A stretch of 64,000 nucleotides of DNA. It comes from Egicoccus sp. AB-alg2 (GTDB lineage: Bacteria; Actinomycetota; Nitriliruptoria; Nitriliruptorales; Nitriliruptoraceae). Shown here piece by piece: positions 44,067 through 53,306 of this stretch; position 1 is the first letter of the stretch, and every line of letters starts with the position of its first letter. The position numbers were made by a program, and so were the translations under genes. The notes beneath the pieces were generated by a model. The model made no database searches and was not told the origin of the DNA. It saw only the letters and a list, made by a program, of their open reading frames with translations. The DNA lies in contig NZ_JBGUAX010000001.1 in NCBI RefSeq assembly GCF_041821065.1, forward strand, positions 186,001 through 250,000, in the 5' to 3' direction.

Positions 44067-46417
44067 CGACGCGAACGCCCCCGACGACCTCGACGCTCGC
44101 GGAGCAGGTGCGACTGTTGTCGGGCCAGGACAACTGGCGGACGGAGCCGATCGGTGACGTGCGCGCACTCGTGCTGGCCGACGGCCCCCACGGCGTCAGA
44201 CGCCCGTCGGCCGGTCAGCTGGGGATCGGCGAGGCGGTCCCGGCGACATGCTTCCCGACCGCGGCCAGCCTGGCCGCCACCTGGGATCCGGACCTGCTGG
44301 AGGAGGTGGGGGCCGCGCTGGGCCGCGAGGCGCGCGCCCGTGACGTGGACGTGCTGCTCGGCCCCGGTCTCAACCTCAAGCGGCATCCCGCCGGCGGGCG
44401 CAACTTCGAGTACTTCTCCGAGGACCCGCTGCTGTCGGGCCGGCTCGCCGCCGCGCTCGTGCGTGGCGTCCAGTCGCAGGGCGTCGGCGCCTGCCTCAAG
44501 CACTTCGCCGTGAACAACCAGGAGTCGAACCGGCTGATCGTCGACGTCGTGGTCGACGAACGCACCCTTCGCGAGCTGTACCTCAGCGGCTTCGAGATCG
44601 CGGTCCGCGAGTCGGCGCCCTGGACCGTGATGTGCGCCTACAACCGTGTCAACGGCGTGTACTGCTCCGACAGCCGGCGCCTGCTCACCGACGTGCTCCG
44701 GGAGGAATGGGGCTTCGACGGGGTCGTCATGAGCGACTGGGGCGCCACGAACGATCGCGCCAACGCCCTCGCGGCCGGCATGGACCTGGAGATGCCCGGC
44801 AGCGGCAAGGCGTTCGACGACGAGGTGGTCGCCGCCGTCCGGCGCGGACGCATCGACGCGGCCGACGTCGAACGCAGCGTGGGCCGGCTCGCCGACCTCG
44901 TCCGCCGGCTCGACGAGGGACCGGCCGAGGTGGCCGTCGCGGACGACCCCGACGCCCACCACGCGCTGGCCCGCCGGGTCGCGGCTGCCGGCACCGTGCT
45001 GCTCACCAACGACGGCCTGCTGCCCCTGACCGGCGGCGGGCGCCTGGCCGTCGTGGGCCGATTCGCGGCCGAGCCCCGCTACCAGGGCGCCGGCAGCTCG
45101 CAGGTGACCCCGACCCGCGTCGAGGCGGCTCTGCCGGCACTGCGCGAACGTCTGGACGCGACGACCGACGTCACGTACGCCGCCGGCTACGACGAGGCGG
45201 GTGACACCAGCGACACACTCGTCGCCGAAGCGGTCGCGGCGGCGACGGCCGCCGATGTCGTCGTCGTGTTCGCGGGGCTGCCCGGCGCCTACGAGTCCGA
45301 GGGCTTCGACCGCGACCACCTCGGGCTGCCCGACGGGCACACGCGGGTGGTGGAGGCGGTGCTCGACGCGAATCCGCGCACGGTGGTCGTGCTGTCCAAC
45401 GGCGGGCCCGTGGAGTTGCCGTGGGCGGACCGACCGGCGGCACTGGTGGAGGGCTACCTCGCGGGCCAGGCCGGCGGTGCGGCGATCGTCGACGTGCTCG
45501 TCGGCGACGCCGAGCCGGGCGGACGGCTGGCCGAGAGCTTCCCGGTGACGGTCAGCGACCTGCCGGCGGACGCGAACTTCCCGGGCGGCCCCAAGCAGGT
45601 CGTCTACCGGGAGCGGTGGTACGTCGGATACCGGTTCCACGAGACGGCGGGGGTGCCGGCACGGTTCCCGTTCGGGCACGGGGGCTCGTACACGACGTTC
45701 GCGTGGAACGACCTGACCGTGGACGGTCAGGGTCAGCACGTCCGCGTGGAGATCGACGTCACGAACACCGGCGAACGGGCCGGCAGCGAGGTCGTGCAGG
45801 TCTACGTCCGCGACGTCGAGGCTTCGGTACCACGACCCGACCGGGAGTTGCGCGGGTTCACGAAGGTGCACCTGGCACCGGGCGAGACCGCGCGAGTCGG
45901 GATCGACCTGGGTCCGCGGGCGTTCGCGTTCTACGACGCCGACGCCGGGGACTGGCGCGTGGAGGCCGGGGCATTCGAGGTGCTCGTCGGCGCCTCGGCC
46001 ACCGACGTCCGTGCCCGCGCCACGATCGACGTCGACGGGGAACCGGCGTCCACGTCCGACGTCGGGTCGGGGTCTCCCTGGGTGGCCGACGACGACACGT
46101 TCGCCGCGCTGCTCGGCCGCCCGGTACCGCGCCCGGACCCGGTGCTGCCGCTGCACCGCAACTCGTCGGTCGAGGACCTGTTGCACACGCCGCTCGGCCG
46201 ACGGGTGCAGCCGCTGCTGGCCGGCACGGCGACCCGTCAGATGCTGGGCTCGCTGCACCAACCGGACGCGGCCACCCGCCGGATGTTCGAGACGATGGTG
46301 CGGACCTCGCCGCTGCGCGCGATGGTCCTGTTCGGTCGCGGGCGACCATCGTTCCGCTCGCTCGACCGCGTCCTGCAGGTGCTCAACCTCCGTGGCGCTC
46401 GTGACGGCCGCCGTTGA
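44063..46417 (+). CDS. GH3-family beta-glucosidase
   Basis: A 784-residue GH3 glycosidase. The (alpha/beta)8 domain has GRNFEYFSEDPLLSG, ACLKHFAVNNQE and the nucleophile Asp225 in VVMSDWGA. The alpha/beta sandwich has AGTVLLTNDGLLPL and VVVVFAGLPGAYESEGFDRDHL, which carries the acid/base Glu region. A fibronectin III-like domain begins YVGYRFHETAGVPARFPFGHGGSYTTF. About 110 extra C-terminal residues (after about 670) are not part of ordinary GH3. No signal peptide, so probably intracellular. GTG 44063 overlaps the oxidoreductase stop. It cleaves terminal beta-glucosides. Confidence 0.93.
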   Translation: MTTRTPPTTSTLAEQVRLLSGQDNWRTEPIGDVRALVLADGPHGVRRPSAGQLGIGEAVPATCFPTAASLAATWDPDLLEEVGAALGREARARDVDVLLGPGLNLKRHPAGGRNFEYFSEDPLLSGRLAAALVRGVQSQGVGACLKHFAVNNQESNRLIVDVVVDERTLRELYLSGFEIAVRESAPWTVMCAYNRVNGVYCSDSRRLLTDVLREEWGFDGVVMSDWGATNDRANALAAGMDLEMPGSGKAFDDEVVAAVRRGRIDAADVERSVGRLADLVRRLDEGPAEVAVADDPDAHHALARRVAAAGTVLLTNDGLLPLTGGGRLAVVGRFAAEPRYQGAGSSQVTPTRVEAALPALRERLDATTDVTYAAGYDEAGDTSDTLVAEAVAAATAADVVVVFAGLPGAYESEGFDRDHLGLPDGHTRVVEAVLDANPRTVVVLSNGGPVELPWADRPAALVEGYLAGQAGGAAIVDVLVGDAEPGGRLAESFPVTVSDLPADANFPGGPKQVVYRERWYVGYRFHETAGVPARFPFGHGGSYTTFAWNDLTVDGQGQHVRVEIDVTNTGERAGSEVVQVYVRDVEASVPRPDRELRGFTKVHLAPGETARVGIDLGPRAFAFYDADAGDWRVEAGAFEVLVGASATDVRARATIDVDGEPASTSDVGSGSPWVADDDTFAALLGRPVPRPDPVLPLHRNSSVEDLLHTPLGRRVQPLLAGTATRQMLGSLHQPDAATRRMFETMVRTSPLRAMVLFGRGRPSFRSLDRVLQVLNLRGARDGRR

Positions 46418-47372
46418 CCGGCAACTCCCCGAGGGCCGCGATCACCCGAGCCGGCGCGATGGCGAGCAGTCCCTCGAACGGCTCGTCGGCCAACGGGTCC
46501 CCGGTTCGACCGGCCCACAGCACCCTATGACGCTCGCGTCGATCCACCGGCGGCCCCCAGGCATCCGGCGGCGTCGGACCGAACAGGACCACCGAGGGTG
46601 TGCCGAACGCCGTCGCGAGGTGGGCGACGCCCGTGTCACCGCACACCACCCGGTCCGCCGCCGCCACGACGGCGGCCAACCCGTCCAGATCGAGCGCTCC
46701 GGCGAGGACCGCCTCGGGTCCCAGCCCGGCGCGGCGGGCCACCTCGGTCGCCAGCTCCCGCTCCGACGGAGACCCGGTGAGCAGCACCCGACGCCCCGTC
46801 GCGGCCTCGGCGGCGGCCACCGCCGCGAAGCGGTCCGCGGGCCAGCGCCGTGCGCCGGACTTCGCGCCGGGATGGACCACCGTCGCGCCGGCCGCAGACA
46901 TCGCCGTCGGTGACCTCGGCGGTGGCGTGATCGCCAGGTCGGCGGGGTCGGCCGGGCAGCCGGCTCGGCGCACCAGCCGGCACCAGCGGGCGACCTCGTG
47001 TTCGGTGGCATCCCACGCGGGCCCGTCGGCGCTCGCCGGCACGTCGGGATGGGCGAACGCGACCAGCCGGGCCGGCCGCAGCGACGTCAGCAACGCGTGG
47101 CTCTGCGGGCCGCTGCCGTGGAGGTCGACCGCCACCGCCACGCGGTCGGCGAGCTCGGCCGGCAGGGGCTCGAGCTCACCCACGTGCAGGTGGTCGTCGA
47201 CGGCCTCGATCGCCGCCACGAGTGGCGCCAACCACGCCGGTGCGGCCAGCACCAGCCGGTGGGCCGGGAACCCGCGCCGCAGGCCGCGCAGCGCGGGGAC
47301 CGCCGTCAGCAGGTCACCGAGCCCGAGCGCCCGCAGGACCAGCAGCAGCGGGCGTGCGTCCCGGGTGGTCAT
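46383..47372 (-). CDS. Glycosyltransferase family 9 (heptosyltransferase-like)
   Basis: A 329-residue GT9 GT-B protein. LLVLRALGLGDLLTAVPALRGL is the N-terminal R-x-x-x-L-G-D motif of heptosyltransferases, TVVHPGAKSGARRWPADRF the central H-P-G block, and CGDTGVAHLATAFGTPSVVLFGPTPP the nucleotide-sugar (ADP-heptose) binding C-domain motif. It probably adds a heptose to the surface glycan built by this locus. ATG 47372; its 3' end overlaps the convergent GH3 gene by 35 bases. It is the last gene of the glycan run. Confidence 0.9.
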   Translation of the reverse strand: MTTRDARPLLLVLRALGLGDLLTAVPALRGLRRGFPAHRLVLAAPAWLAPLVAAIEAVDDHLHVGELEPLPAELADRVAVAVDLHGSGPQSHALLTSLRPARLVAFAHPDVPASADGPAWDATEHEVARWCRLVRRAGCPADPADLAITPPPRSPTAMSAAGATVVHPGAKSGARRWPADRFAAVAAAEAATGRRVLLTGSPSERELATEVARRAGLGPEAVLAGALDLDGLAAVVAAADRVVCGDTGVAHLATAFGTPSVVLFGPTPPDAWGPPVDRRERHRVLWAGRTGDPLADEPFEGLLAIAPARVIAALGELPVNGGRHERHGG

Positions 47373-47384
47373 CGTGAGGCCGCC

Positions 47385-48101
47385 CTACGGCCACGACGGC
47401 TCGACCGAGGGGGTGATGACCAGTTCCCGCACCTCACAACCGGCCGGCTGACGCAGCGCGAACAGGACCGCCTCGGCCACGTGGGCCGGGTCGTTGAGCA
47501 GCTGGTCGGGCGCCGGCTTGAACTCGTCGGGCCGACCGTCGAAGAAGGCGGTCGCCATGCCGCCCGGGACCAGCATGGTCACGCCGACCTGACCGCCGAG
47601 CTCCAGCGCCAGCGCGCGGGTGAAACCGACCACGCCGTGCTTGGAGGCCGCGTAGGCGGTGGCCGCGGGCAGGGCACGCAGCCCCAGCGTGGAGGCGACC
47701 GTGACGACGGTGCCGCGGCGCTCGACCAGCGACGGCAGCGCTGCGCGCACGACGGCGGCGGTGCCGAACAGGTTGACCCGGACGATGCGCTCCCAGGTCT
47801 CGCCGTCGACCTCGGCGAAGTCCCTCGGGGTGTCCATCGCTGCCGCGGTGACCACGGCGTCCAGGCCGCCGGCGCGCTCCACCACCTTGCGGACGGCCTC
47901 CTCGGCGGCGCGGGTGTCGGCGAGGTCGACGGTCTCCTGCTCGAACCCGTCCGGGTTCGGGTTGACGTCGAGGACGTAGGGGACGCCGTCGGCGTCCGCG
48001 ATCTTGCGGGCGACGGCGCGACCGAGGCCGGACGCGCCGCCGGTCACGAGCACGTGGCCGGGCACGCGGCGCGCCGGGCCGGCCTGGGTGTCAGCTGTCA
48101 C
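47385..48101 (-). CDS. Short-chain dehydrogenase/reductase in the heptose locus
   Basis: A 238-residue classical SDR. VLVTGGASGLGRAVA (cofactor), VVTAAAMDTP (NNAG equivalent), VASTLGL (Ser) and AYAASKHG (Tyr-x-x-x-Lys). It lacks the extended C-terminal sugar-nucleotide domain of HldD, so it is not an obvious ADP-heptose epimerase. It may oxidise or reduce a sugar in the pathway. GTG 48101 overlaps the hldE stop by 11 bases, so it is translated with it. Confidence 0.82.
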   Translation of the reverse strand: MTADTQAGPARRVPGHVLVTGGASGLGRAVARKIADADGVPYVLDVNPNPDGFEQETVDLADTRAAEEAVRKVVERAGGLDAVVTAAAMDTPRDFAEVDGETWERIVRVNLFGTAAVVRAALPSLVERRGTVVTVASTLGLRALPAATAYAASKHGVVGFTRALALELGGQVGVTMLVPGGMATAFFDGRPDEFKPAPDQLLNDPAHVAEAVLFALRQPAGCEVRELVITPSVEPSWP

Positions 48102-49470
48102 GTCGGGTGACCTCCTGCAGGATGCGGGTGGTGGAACGTCCTTCGAGGTAGGGCAGCGTGACGACCTGGCCGCCCCAGGCGGCCAGCACGTCTGCCTCGG
48201 GGATGCGTGCACTGCCGTAGTCGCCGCCCTTGGCGAACACGTCCGGCCGCAGGCGGCGCAGCACCTCGGAGGGCGTGTCCTCGTCGAACACCACCACGGC
48301 GTCGACGCAGGCGAGCGCACGCAGCAGCTCGGCGCGGTCGGCCGCCGGCACGATCGGACGGTGGGGCCCCTTGAGGCGGCGGACCGAGGCGTCGGCGTTG
48401 AGGCAGACCACGAGGCAGTCGCCCAGCGCCCGGGCGGCCTCCAGGACCTGGACGTGGCCGACGTGCACGAGGTCGAAGCAGCCGCCGGTGGCGACCACCG
48501 TGCCGCCGTGCGCGCGCACGCGCTCGACCAGGGTGAACGCGTCGTCGCCGGCGCCCGCGGGCGCGGTCGTGCCCGAGACGCCGATGCGCACGGAGGCGGC
48601 ACCGCCGGCGGCGACGAACCGGGAGGCGGCGTGGACGGCGGCCGTGACCGCCTGTGGCGGCAGCGCGCCGGTGGCGAGTTCGCCGACCAGCGCGGACGCG
48701 AAACGGTCGCCGGCCCCGCACGGGTCGCCGGAGCCCACGGCCGGCGCCGGTACGGCCAGCGGCATGCCGTCGCCGCGCGTGAAGAGCGCACCGCGACGGC
48801 CGCGGGTCACGGCGAGCCCGCCGACGCCCCACCGCCCGAGCAGCCGGTCGGCGCGGGCGGTGACCGCCTCCAGCCGGTCGCCGGCCGGCTCCGGCACGTG
48901 GTGCACGACCTCGGCCTCGTTCGGCGTCGCCACGGTCGTCACCGTCACCGGCGCGGCGCCGTGCGGATGCGGGTCCCAGACCAGGGGACCCACGGTCGCA
49001 GCGAGCGCGTCGCGGGCCGCCGGCAGGTGGCTGAGCCCGCGGCCGTAGCAGGCCACCAGCACGGCGTCGGCGCGCCGCAGGGCCTCGTCGGCGGCCGGCG
49101 TCCAGGCGCCGACGTCGGCGGCGGTGGTGCGGGCGCCGCGGTCCCAGCGGGCCAGCGACGTGCCACCGGCCCGCAGCCGGATCTTCTCACAGGTGCGGCC
49201 ACGCAGCCCGAGGTCGACCAGCTCGACGCCCGCGCGGTGCAGCAGGTCCGCCAGCTCGCGGCCGCCCGGATCGTCGGCGAGCGCCGTCACGAGGGTGACG
49301 TCGTGGCCGTCGCCGGCAGCGAGCACGGCGGCCAGGCCGGCGCCACCGGGCCGCGTGTGGACCTCGCGCTCGTCGAGGACGGGCGCGGGCGCGTCGGGCG
49401 TGAAGCGGGAGGCCTCGCCCTCGACGTCGCGGTCGAGCAGGCAGTCCCCCACCACGGTCAGCCGGCTCAC
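48091..49470 (-). CDS. hldE: Bifunctional heptose 7-phosphate kinase / heptose 1-phosphate adenylyltransferase
   Basis: A 459-residue fusion as in Gram-negative HldE/RfaE. Residues about 1-310 are a PfkB-type kinase (RPGGAGLAAVLAA, then GSGDPCGAGDRF with GAGD at 252-255). Residues about 320-459 are the nucleotidyltransferase: ATGGCFDLVHVGHVQVL with HVGH at 336-339, AKGGDYGSARIPEADVL and the end LEGRSTTRIL. It makes heptose 1,7-bisphosphate from heptose 7-phosphate, and later ADP-heptose from heptose 1-phosphate. GTG 49470 overlaps the gmhA stop (GTGA). Confidence 0.93.
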   Translation of the reverse strand: MSRLTVVGDCLLDRDVEGEASRFTPDAPAPVLDEREVHTRPGGAGLAAVLAAGDGHDVTLVTALADDPGGRELADLLHRAGVELVDLGLRGRTCEKIRLRAGGTSLARWDRGARTTAADVGAWTPAADEALRRADAVLVACYGRGLSHLPAARDALAATVGPLVWDPHPHGAAPVTVTTVATPNEAEVVHHVPEPAGDRLEAVTARADRLLGRWGVGGLAVTRGRRGALFTRGDGMPLAVPAPAVGSGDPCGAGDRFASALVGELATGALPPQAVTAAVHAASRFVAAGGAASVRIGVSGTTAPAGAGDDAFTLVERVRAHGGTVVATGGCFDLVHVGHVQVLEAARALGDCLVVCLNADASVRRLKGPHRPIVPAADRAELLRALACVDAVVVFDEDTPSEVLRRLRPDVFAKGGDYGSARIPEADVLAAWGGQVVTLPYLEGRSTTRILQEVTRRDS

Positions 49471-50111
49471 CGCGGCCCCCCTCCGGCGGCGGGCAGCGCG
49501 TCGCGGACGTCGACCACCACGGTGGCCTCGCGCTGGAGGACGACCCGGTCCAGGGCGGCGCACAGCGCGTGCACCAGCACGCCATGCACCTCCTGGACGG
49601 TCGCCGTCGCGGCGGCGGCCACGCAGATGGCCTCGTCGGCGCGCTCTGCCAGCGCGTTCGGGCCGGGTCCGGTCAGCGACCAGGTCTGCAGGCCGTCCGC
49701 CCGGGCGGCCTCCGCGGCGGCGAGCACGTTGGCGCTGGTCCCCGACGTCGAGATGGCCAGCAGCACGTCGCCGTGACGTCCGTGGGCATGGACCTGTCGG
49801 GCGAACACCTCCTCGTAGCCGTAGTCGTTGCCGATGGCGGTCAGGCTCGAGGTCTCCGCCGACAGGCAGAGGGCGCTCAGCGGGCGCCGGTCGTCGCGGT
49901 AGCGGCCGACCAGCTCGGCGGTGAAGTGCTGGGCGTCCGCGGCGCTGCCGCCGTTGCCGCAGGCCAGCACGCGGCCGCCGGCGAGGAGGTGTGCGGCCAG
50001 CCGGCGGCCCCAGTCCTCGATGCGTGGCAGGTCCGGCTCGACCGCGTGGAGCGCGGCGACGAGGCGGGCCGTGTGCTCACGCGCGGTGGGCAGCCGGGTC
50101 ATGGCGCTCAC
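49467..50111 (-). CDS. gmhA: Phosphoheptose isomerase (SIS domain)
   Basis: A 214-residue SIS-domain protein. VLACGNGGSAADAQHFTAELVGRY carries the sugar-phosphate loop and GmhA-specific residues, ETSSLTAIGNDYGYE the substrate site and LLAISTSGTSANVLAA the second SIS motif. It converts sedoheptulose 7-phosphate to D-glycero-D-manno-heptose 7-phosphate, the first step to ADP-heptose. GTG 50111 overlaps the GT4 stop; ATG 50102 is a second possible start. Directly precedes hldE. Confidence 0.92.
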   Translation of the reverse strand: MSAMTRLPTAREHTARLVAALHAVEPDLPRIEDWGRRLAAHLLAGGRVLACGNGGSAADAQHFTAELVGRYRDDRRPLSALCLSAETSSLTAIGNDYGYEEVFARQVHAHGRHGDVLLAISTSGTSANVLAAAEAARADGLQTWSLTGPGPNALAERADEAICVAAAATATVQEVHGVLVHALCAALDRVVLQREATVVVDVRDALPAAGGGPR

Positions 50112-51331
50112 GAGTTCACCGCCCGTGCGCGACGGACCATGCCGCTGGCCAGTGCTTGCTGGTAGGCGTCGACGACCGCGTCGGCCACCCGGTTCCAGGT
50201 GTAGCGCTGCCGGACGCGCTCGACGCCGGCGCCACCCAGCCGCTCGCGGAGGGCTGCGTCGGCGAGCAGGCGCCGCACCGCCGCCGCCACCGCCTGCGGG
50301 TCACGTGGCGGCACGTGCAGGCCGGTGACGCCGTCGACGACCGTGTCGATCATGCCACCGACGGCGGACGCGACCACCGGGACCCCGCAGGCCATGATCT
50401 CCAGCGGCACGATGCCGAAGGGCTCGTACCAGGGCACCGTCACGGCCACGTCGGCACTGCGCAGCAGCGGCGGCACCTCGTGCCGCTCCAGCGCACCGAC
50501 GAAGCGCACGCGGTCGGCGACGCCGTGCTGCGTGGCGACCGCACGGAGCCGCCGCACCTCGGCGTCTGCGTCGAGGTGGTCGCGTTTCGGGCCTCCGGCC
50601 ACGACCAGTTCGGTATCGGGCACACCGGTCAGGGCCCGCACCACGTCGTCGATGCCCTTGCGCGGCACGAGCCGGCTGACGACCACCACGCGGTGGGTGA
50701 ACCGCGGGTCGCGTGGCGCCGCCGGGCCGTCGGGACCGAAGTTGGTGAGGTTGACGCCGCACGGGACGATGGAGACGCGGCGCATGTCGGCGCCGAGCTG
50801 GCGCAGCTCGAACGCCTCGTCCGAGCAGGTGGCGACGATCCGGTCGGCCTCGGCGACGATGCGCCGCTCGGCGGGTTCGCGGTCGGGCGGGCTGGTGTCG
50901 GCGTCGCCCTGGTGGCGGCGCTTGACGTTGCCGAGCGCGTGGTAGGTGTGCAGCACCGGGAGATCCAGCGGCGTCGCCGCGTCGAGCGCTGCGATGCCCG
51001 ACATCCAGAAGTGGCTGTGCACCACCTGCGGGCGGTCCCGGCGCCAGACGCGACGCAGGTCGGCCGCGAAGCCGCCGATGTGCGGCCAGATGTCGTCCTT
51101 CGGGATCGTCGTGGGCGGCCCGGCGTCGACGTGGTCGACCACGACGTTGGGGGTGAACCGGACCCGACGCGGCGTGTGCGCGTCCGCCCGCCGGGTGTGC
51201 ACGACGACGCGATGGCCGCGCCGGCCGAGCTCCGAGGCGAGTGCGGCCACGTACACGTTCTGCCCGCCGGCGTCCGCGCCGCCGAGCAGCGCGAGTGGGC
51301 TCGCGTGCTCGGACACGAGGGCGATCCTCAT
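50108..51331 (-). CDS. GT4-family glycosyltransferase
   Basis: A 407-residue GT-B enzyme. MRIALVSEHASPLALLGGADAGGQNVYVAALASEL is typical of the sucrose-phosphate-synthase/MshA-like branch, with the G-G-Q-N-V-Y loop. The C-domain has VVVVSRLVPRKGIDDVVRAL and the E-x7-E motif EPFGIVPLEIMACG. It probably adds a hexose or heptose to the glycan. ATG 51331 overlaps the preceding gene's stop (ATGA) and follows GTGGCAGG. Confidence 0.9.
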   Translation of the reverse strand: MRIALVSEHASPLALLGGADAGGQNVYVAALASELGRRGHRVVVHTRRADAHTPRRVRFTPNVVVDHVDAGPPTTIPKDDIWPHIGGFAADLRRVWRRDRPQVVHSHFWMSGIAALDAATPLDLPVLHTYHALGNVKRRHQGDADTSPPDREPAERRIVAEADRIVATCSDEAFELRQLGADMRRVSIVPCGVNLTNFGPDGPAAPRDPRFTHRVVVVSRLVPRKGIDDVVRALTGVPDTELVVAGGPKRDHLDADAEVRRLRAVATQHGVADRVRFVGALERHEVPPLLRSADVAVTVPWYEPFGIVPLEIMACGVPVVASAVGGMIDTVVDGVTGLHVPPRDPQAVAAAVRRLLADAALRERLGGAGVERVRQRYTWNRVADAVVDAYQQALASGMVRRARAVNS

Positions 51332-52266
51332 CCTGCCACCTCCTGCAGCAGCTGGTCCCAGTCGGCGAGGAACCTCGCGACACCGAAGCGCTCGAGGGCG
51401 GCGGCGCGGGCGGCCTTGCCCATGGCCCGGGCCCGCTCGGGTTCCTCGAGCAGCTCGCGGATCCCCGCCGCGAGCACGTCGAAGCGGTTGGAGACGATCC
51501 CGGCGTCGCGCGGGATGGCCTCGGAGGCCTCGGTCGTGTCCAGCGTCACGACCGGCATGCCCACGTGCATCGCCTCGAGCAGCGCCAGCCCGAGCGAGGT
51601 CCAGCGATACGGGTGCAGGTACAGCCGCCGGCGTCCGATCACGTCGTGCAGCTCGCCGTGCACGAGGTTGCCGTGACCCCCGAGCACCTCGGTGCCCAGG
51701 CCGTAGAGGTCGACCGGCACCATCTGCGAGAAGCGCGGCAGCAGGTCGGTACCCGTCACCCGGGCCCGGCGGGCGGGCTCGTTCGCCATGGCGGCCGCCC
51801 GCCGGAGCTCGCCGCTGTAGCGCTCCCCCGGGTCGACGATGCCGTGCTCGATCACCCGGGTTGGAGCGGCGCCGGTGTCCCACAGCAACGCGTTGAAGTG
51901 CGTGACGTGCGCGACGACCAGGTCGTGACGGTCGGCCGCGGGATGCCGCAGCTCGTTGATCCGGCCTTGGGGAGCGTTGTGCTCGACGTAGACGGCCGGC
52001 ACGTCGCGGCCCGGTGCGCGCCCGCCCAGCCAGGTCTCGGTCAGCGCCGTCAGCTCCTCCGGCCGCTGCAGGACCACCACGTCGACCTCGGCCTCGGCGG
52101 CCTCGGCCGGCGTCACTTCGACGGCGTTCGGCGGCCACTCCCAGGTCGCGGCGCGACCCCGGCCGTACGGCCCGCGACCCGGCAGGACGGGCAGCAGGTA
52201 GGTGTGCCGGCCCTGCACGAAGGAGGTCGTCCACGACCCGTGCACGTGCCACAGCAGGACGATCAT
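51328..52266 (-). CDS. GT-B glycosyltransferase
   Basis: A 312-residue glycosyltransferase. The N-domain is short (MIVLLWHVHGSWTTSFVQG), with VVVLQRPEELTAL and AVYVEHNAPQG in the middle; the C-domain has YLHPYRWTSLGLALLEAMHVGMPVV, the donor-binding E-x-x-x-x-G-x-P-V motif. It lacks the long linker of GT4 and may be a reduced GT1/GT4 relative. ATG 52266 overlaps the upstream stop (ATGA). Confidence 0.85.
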   Translation of the reverse strand: MIVLLWHVHGSWTTSFVQGRHTYLLPVLPGRGPYGRGRAATWEWPPNAVEVTPAEAAEAEVDVVVLQRPEELTALTETWLGGRAPGRDVPAVYVEHNAPQGRINELRHPAADRHDLVVAHVTHFNALLWDTGAAPTRVIEHGIVDPGERYSGELRRAAAMANEPARRARVTGTDLLPRFSQMVPVDLYGLGTEVLGGHGNLVHGELHDVIGRRRLYLHPYRWTSLGLALLEAMHVGMPVVTLDTTEASEAIPRDAGIVSNRFDVLAAGIRELLEEPERARAMGKAARAAALERFGVARFLADWDQLLQEVAG

Positions 52267-53306
52267 GCCACCACCTCCGGGAGCGCGCGGCGGCCGGGGA
52301 GGCGGGTCAGGCGCGCGACCGCCGCGACCACCTCGTCCGCCGTGACCCGGCCGAGGCACGGGTGGCCGGCCACGGGGCAGACGCCGGCCCGGCAGCCGGC
52401 GCAGGCGACGTCCTGGTCGCCGAGCAGCACGTGCGGCACACGCCAGGGACGCCAGCGCGCGGCCGGGACGGTCGGCGCGTACAGCGACACGACCGGCGTG
52501 CCGACGGCGGCGGCGAGGTGCGCCGGGCCGGTGTTGCCGACCACCACCGCGGCGGCGTCGCGCAGGATGGCGGTCATCCCGCCCCAGTCGGTCCGGCCAC
52601 CGAGGTCGAGCGCCCGGCGGCCGGCGGCCGCGACGCGCGCGGTCAGCACCGCCTCGCCGGGTCCGCCGGTGACCACGACCCGCCAGCCGGCGGCTTCCAG
52701 GGCCGCGACGGCTGCGGCGTTGCGCACCGGTGACCCTGCCCGCGCCGGCACCGAGGCCCCCGGATGGACCACGACGTACGGGTCACCGACCGGCACCGGG
52801 TTGGGCGCGTCGAGGTCCCCGACCCGCAGACGCCCGTCGTCTCCGGGCGGCAACCGGTAGCCGGCCCCGGCGACCAGGTCGAGCGAGCGTTCCACCTCGT
52901 GGACGTCGTCGTCGATGCGGTGGCGCAGGTCGAGCAGCGAGCCCGGGTAGTACTCGCTGGTGGCACCGATCCAGCGCACGCCGGCTGCCCGGAGCACGAG
53001 CGCGGTGGGCAGCGGTGACTGGTGGAAGGAGGTCAGCACGAACGCCTGGTCCGCCCGCAGGCCGGCGGCGAGGTCCACGGTCTGCGTGAGCCAGGCGCGG
53101 TCCACCGCGGCCGGCTCGGGGTCGATCCACGGCAGTTCGTGGACGACGACCTCGTCGACGCCGGGCAGGGAGGCGGCGGCGAGACGCCCCCGTGGGCCGA
53201 CCCACAACGCGACGTGCTCGGCCTGCGCCGCCACGGCACGCACGGCGGGGCCCGCCAGCAGCACGTCGCCGTTGTTGTCGGGGCGGACCAACAGCACCCG
53301 GCTCAT
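52263..53306 (-). CDS. Glycosyltransferase family 9 (ADP-heptose:glycan heptosyltransferase-like)
   Basis: A 347-residue GT9 enzyme. VLLVRPDNNGDVLLAGPAVRAV is the N-terminal motif, YVVVHPGASVPARAG the central block, and VVGNTGPAHLAAAVGTPVVSLYAPTVP the donor site. The Cys-rich segment CAGCRAGVCPVAGHPCL near the end is typical of a heptosyltransferase subgroup and may bind metal. It should use the ADP-heptose made by the neighbouring GmhA/HldE/GmhB. ATG 53306 overlaps the GT2-GmhB stop. Confidence 0.9.
   Translation of the reverse strand: MSRVLLVRPDNNGDVLLAGPAVRAVAAQAEHVALWVGPRGRLAAASLPGVDEVVVHELPWIDPEPAAVDRAWLTQTVDLAAGLRADQAFVLTSFHQSPLPTALVLRAAGVRWIGATSEYYPGSLLDLRHRIDDDVHEVERSLDLVAGAGYRLPPGDDGRLRVGDLDAPNPVPVGDPYVVVHPGASVPARAGSPVRNAAAVAALEAAGWRVVVTGGPGEAVLTARVAAAGRRALDLGGRTDWGGMTAILRDAAAVVVGNTGPAHLAAAVGTPVVSLYAPTVPAARWRPWRVPHVLLGDQDVACAGCRAGVCPVAGHPCLGRVTADEVVAAVARLTRLPGRRALPEVVA

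Noticed and set aside
43619-46261. 880-codon open frame opposite the GH3 gene
   Set aside because: Mirror of a real GH3 coding sequence; no motifs, and Arg/Val/His-biased composition typical of antisense frames in this DNA.
47385-48101. SDR as the missing HldD epimerase
   Set aside because: It has the classical short SDR layout (238 residues) without the extended sugar-nucleotide domain of HldD.
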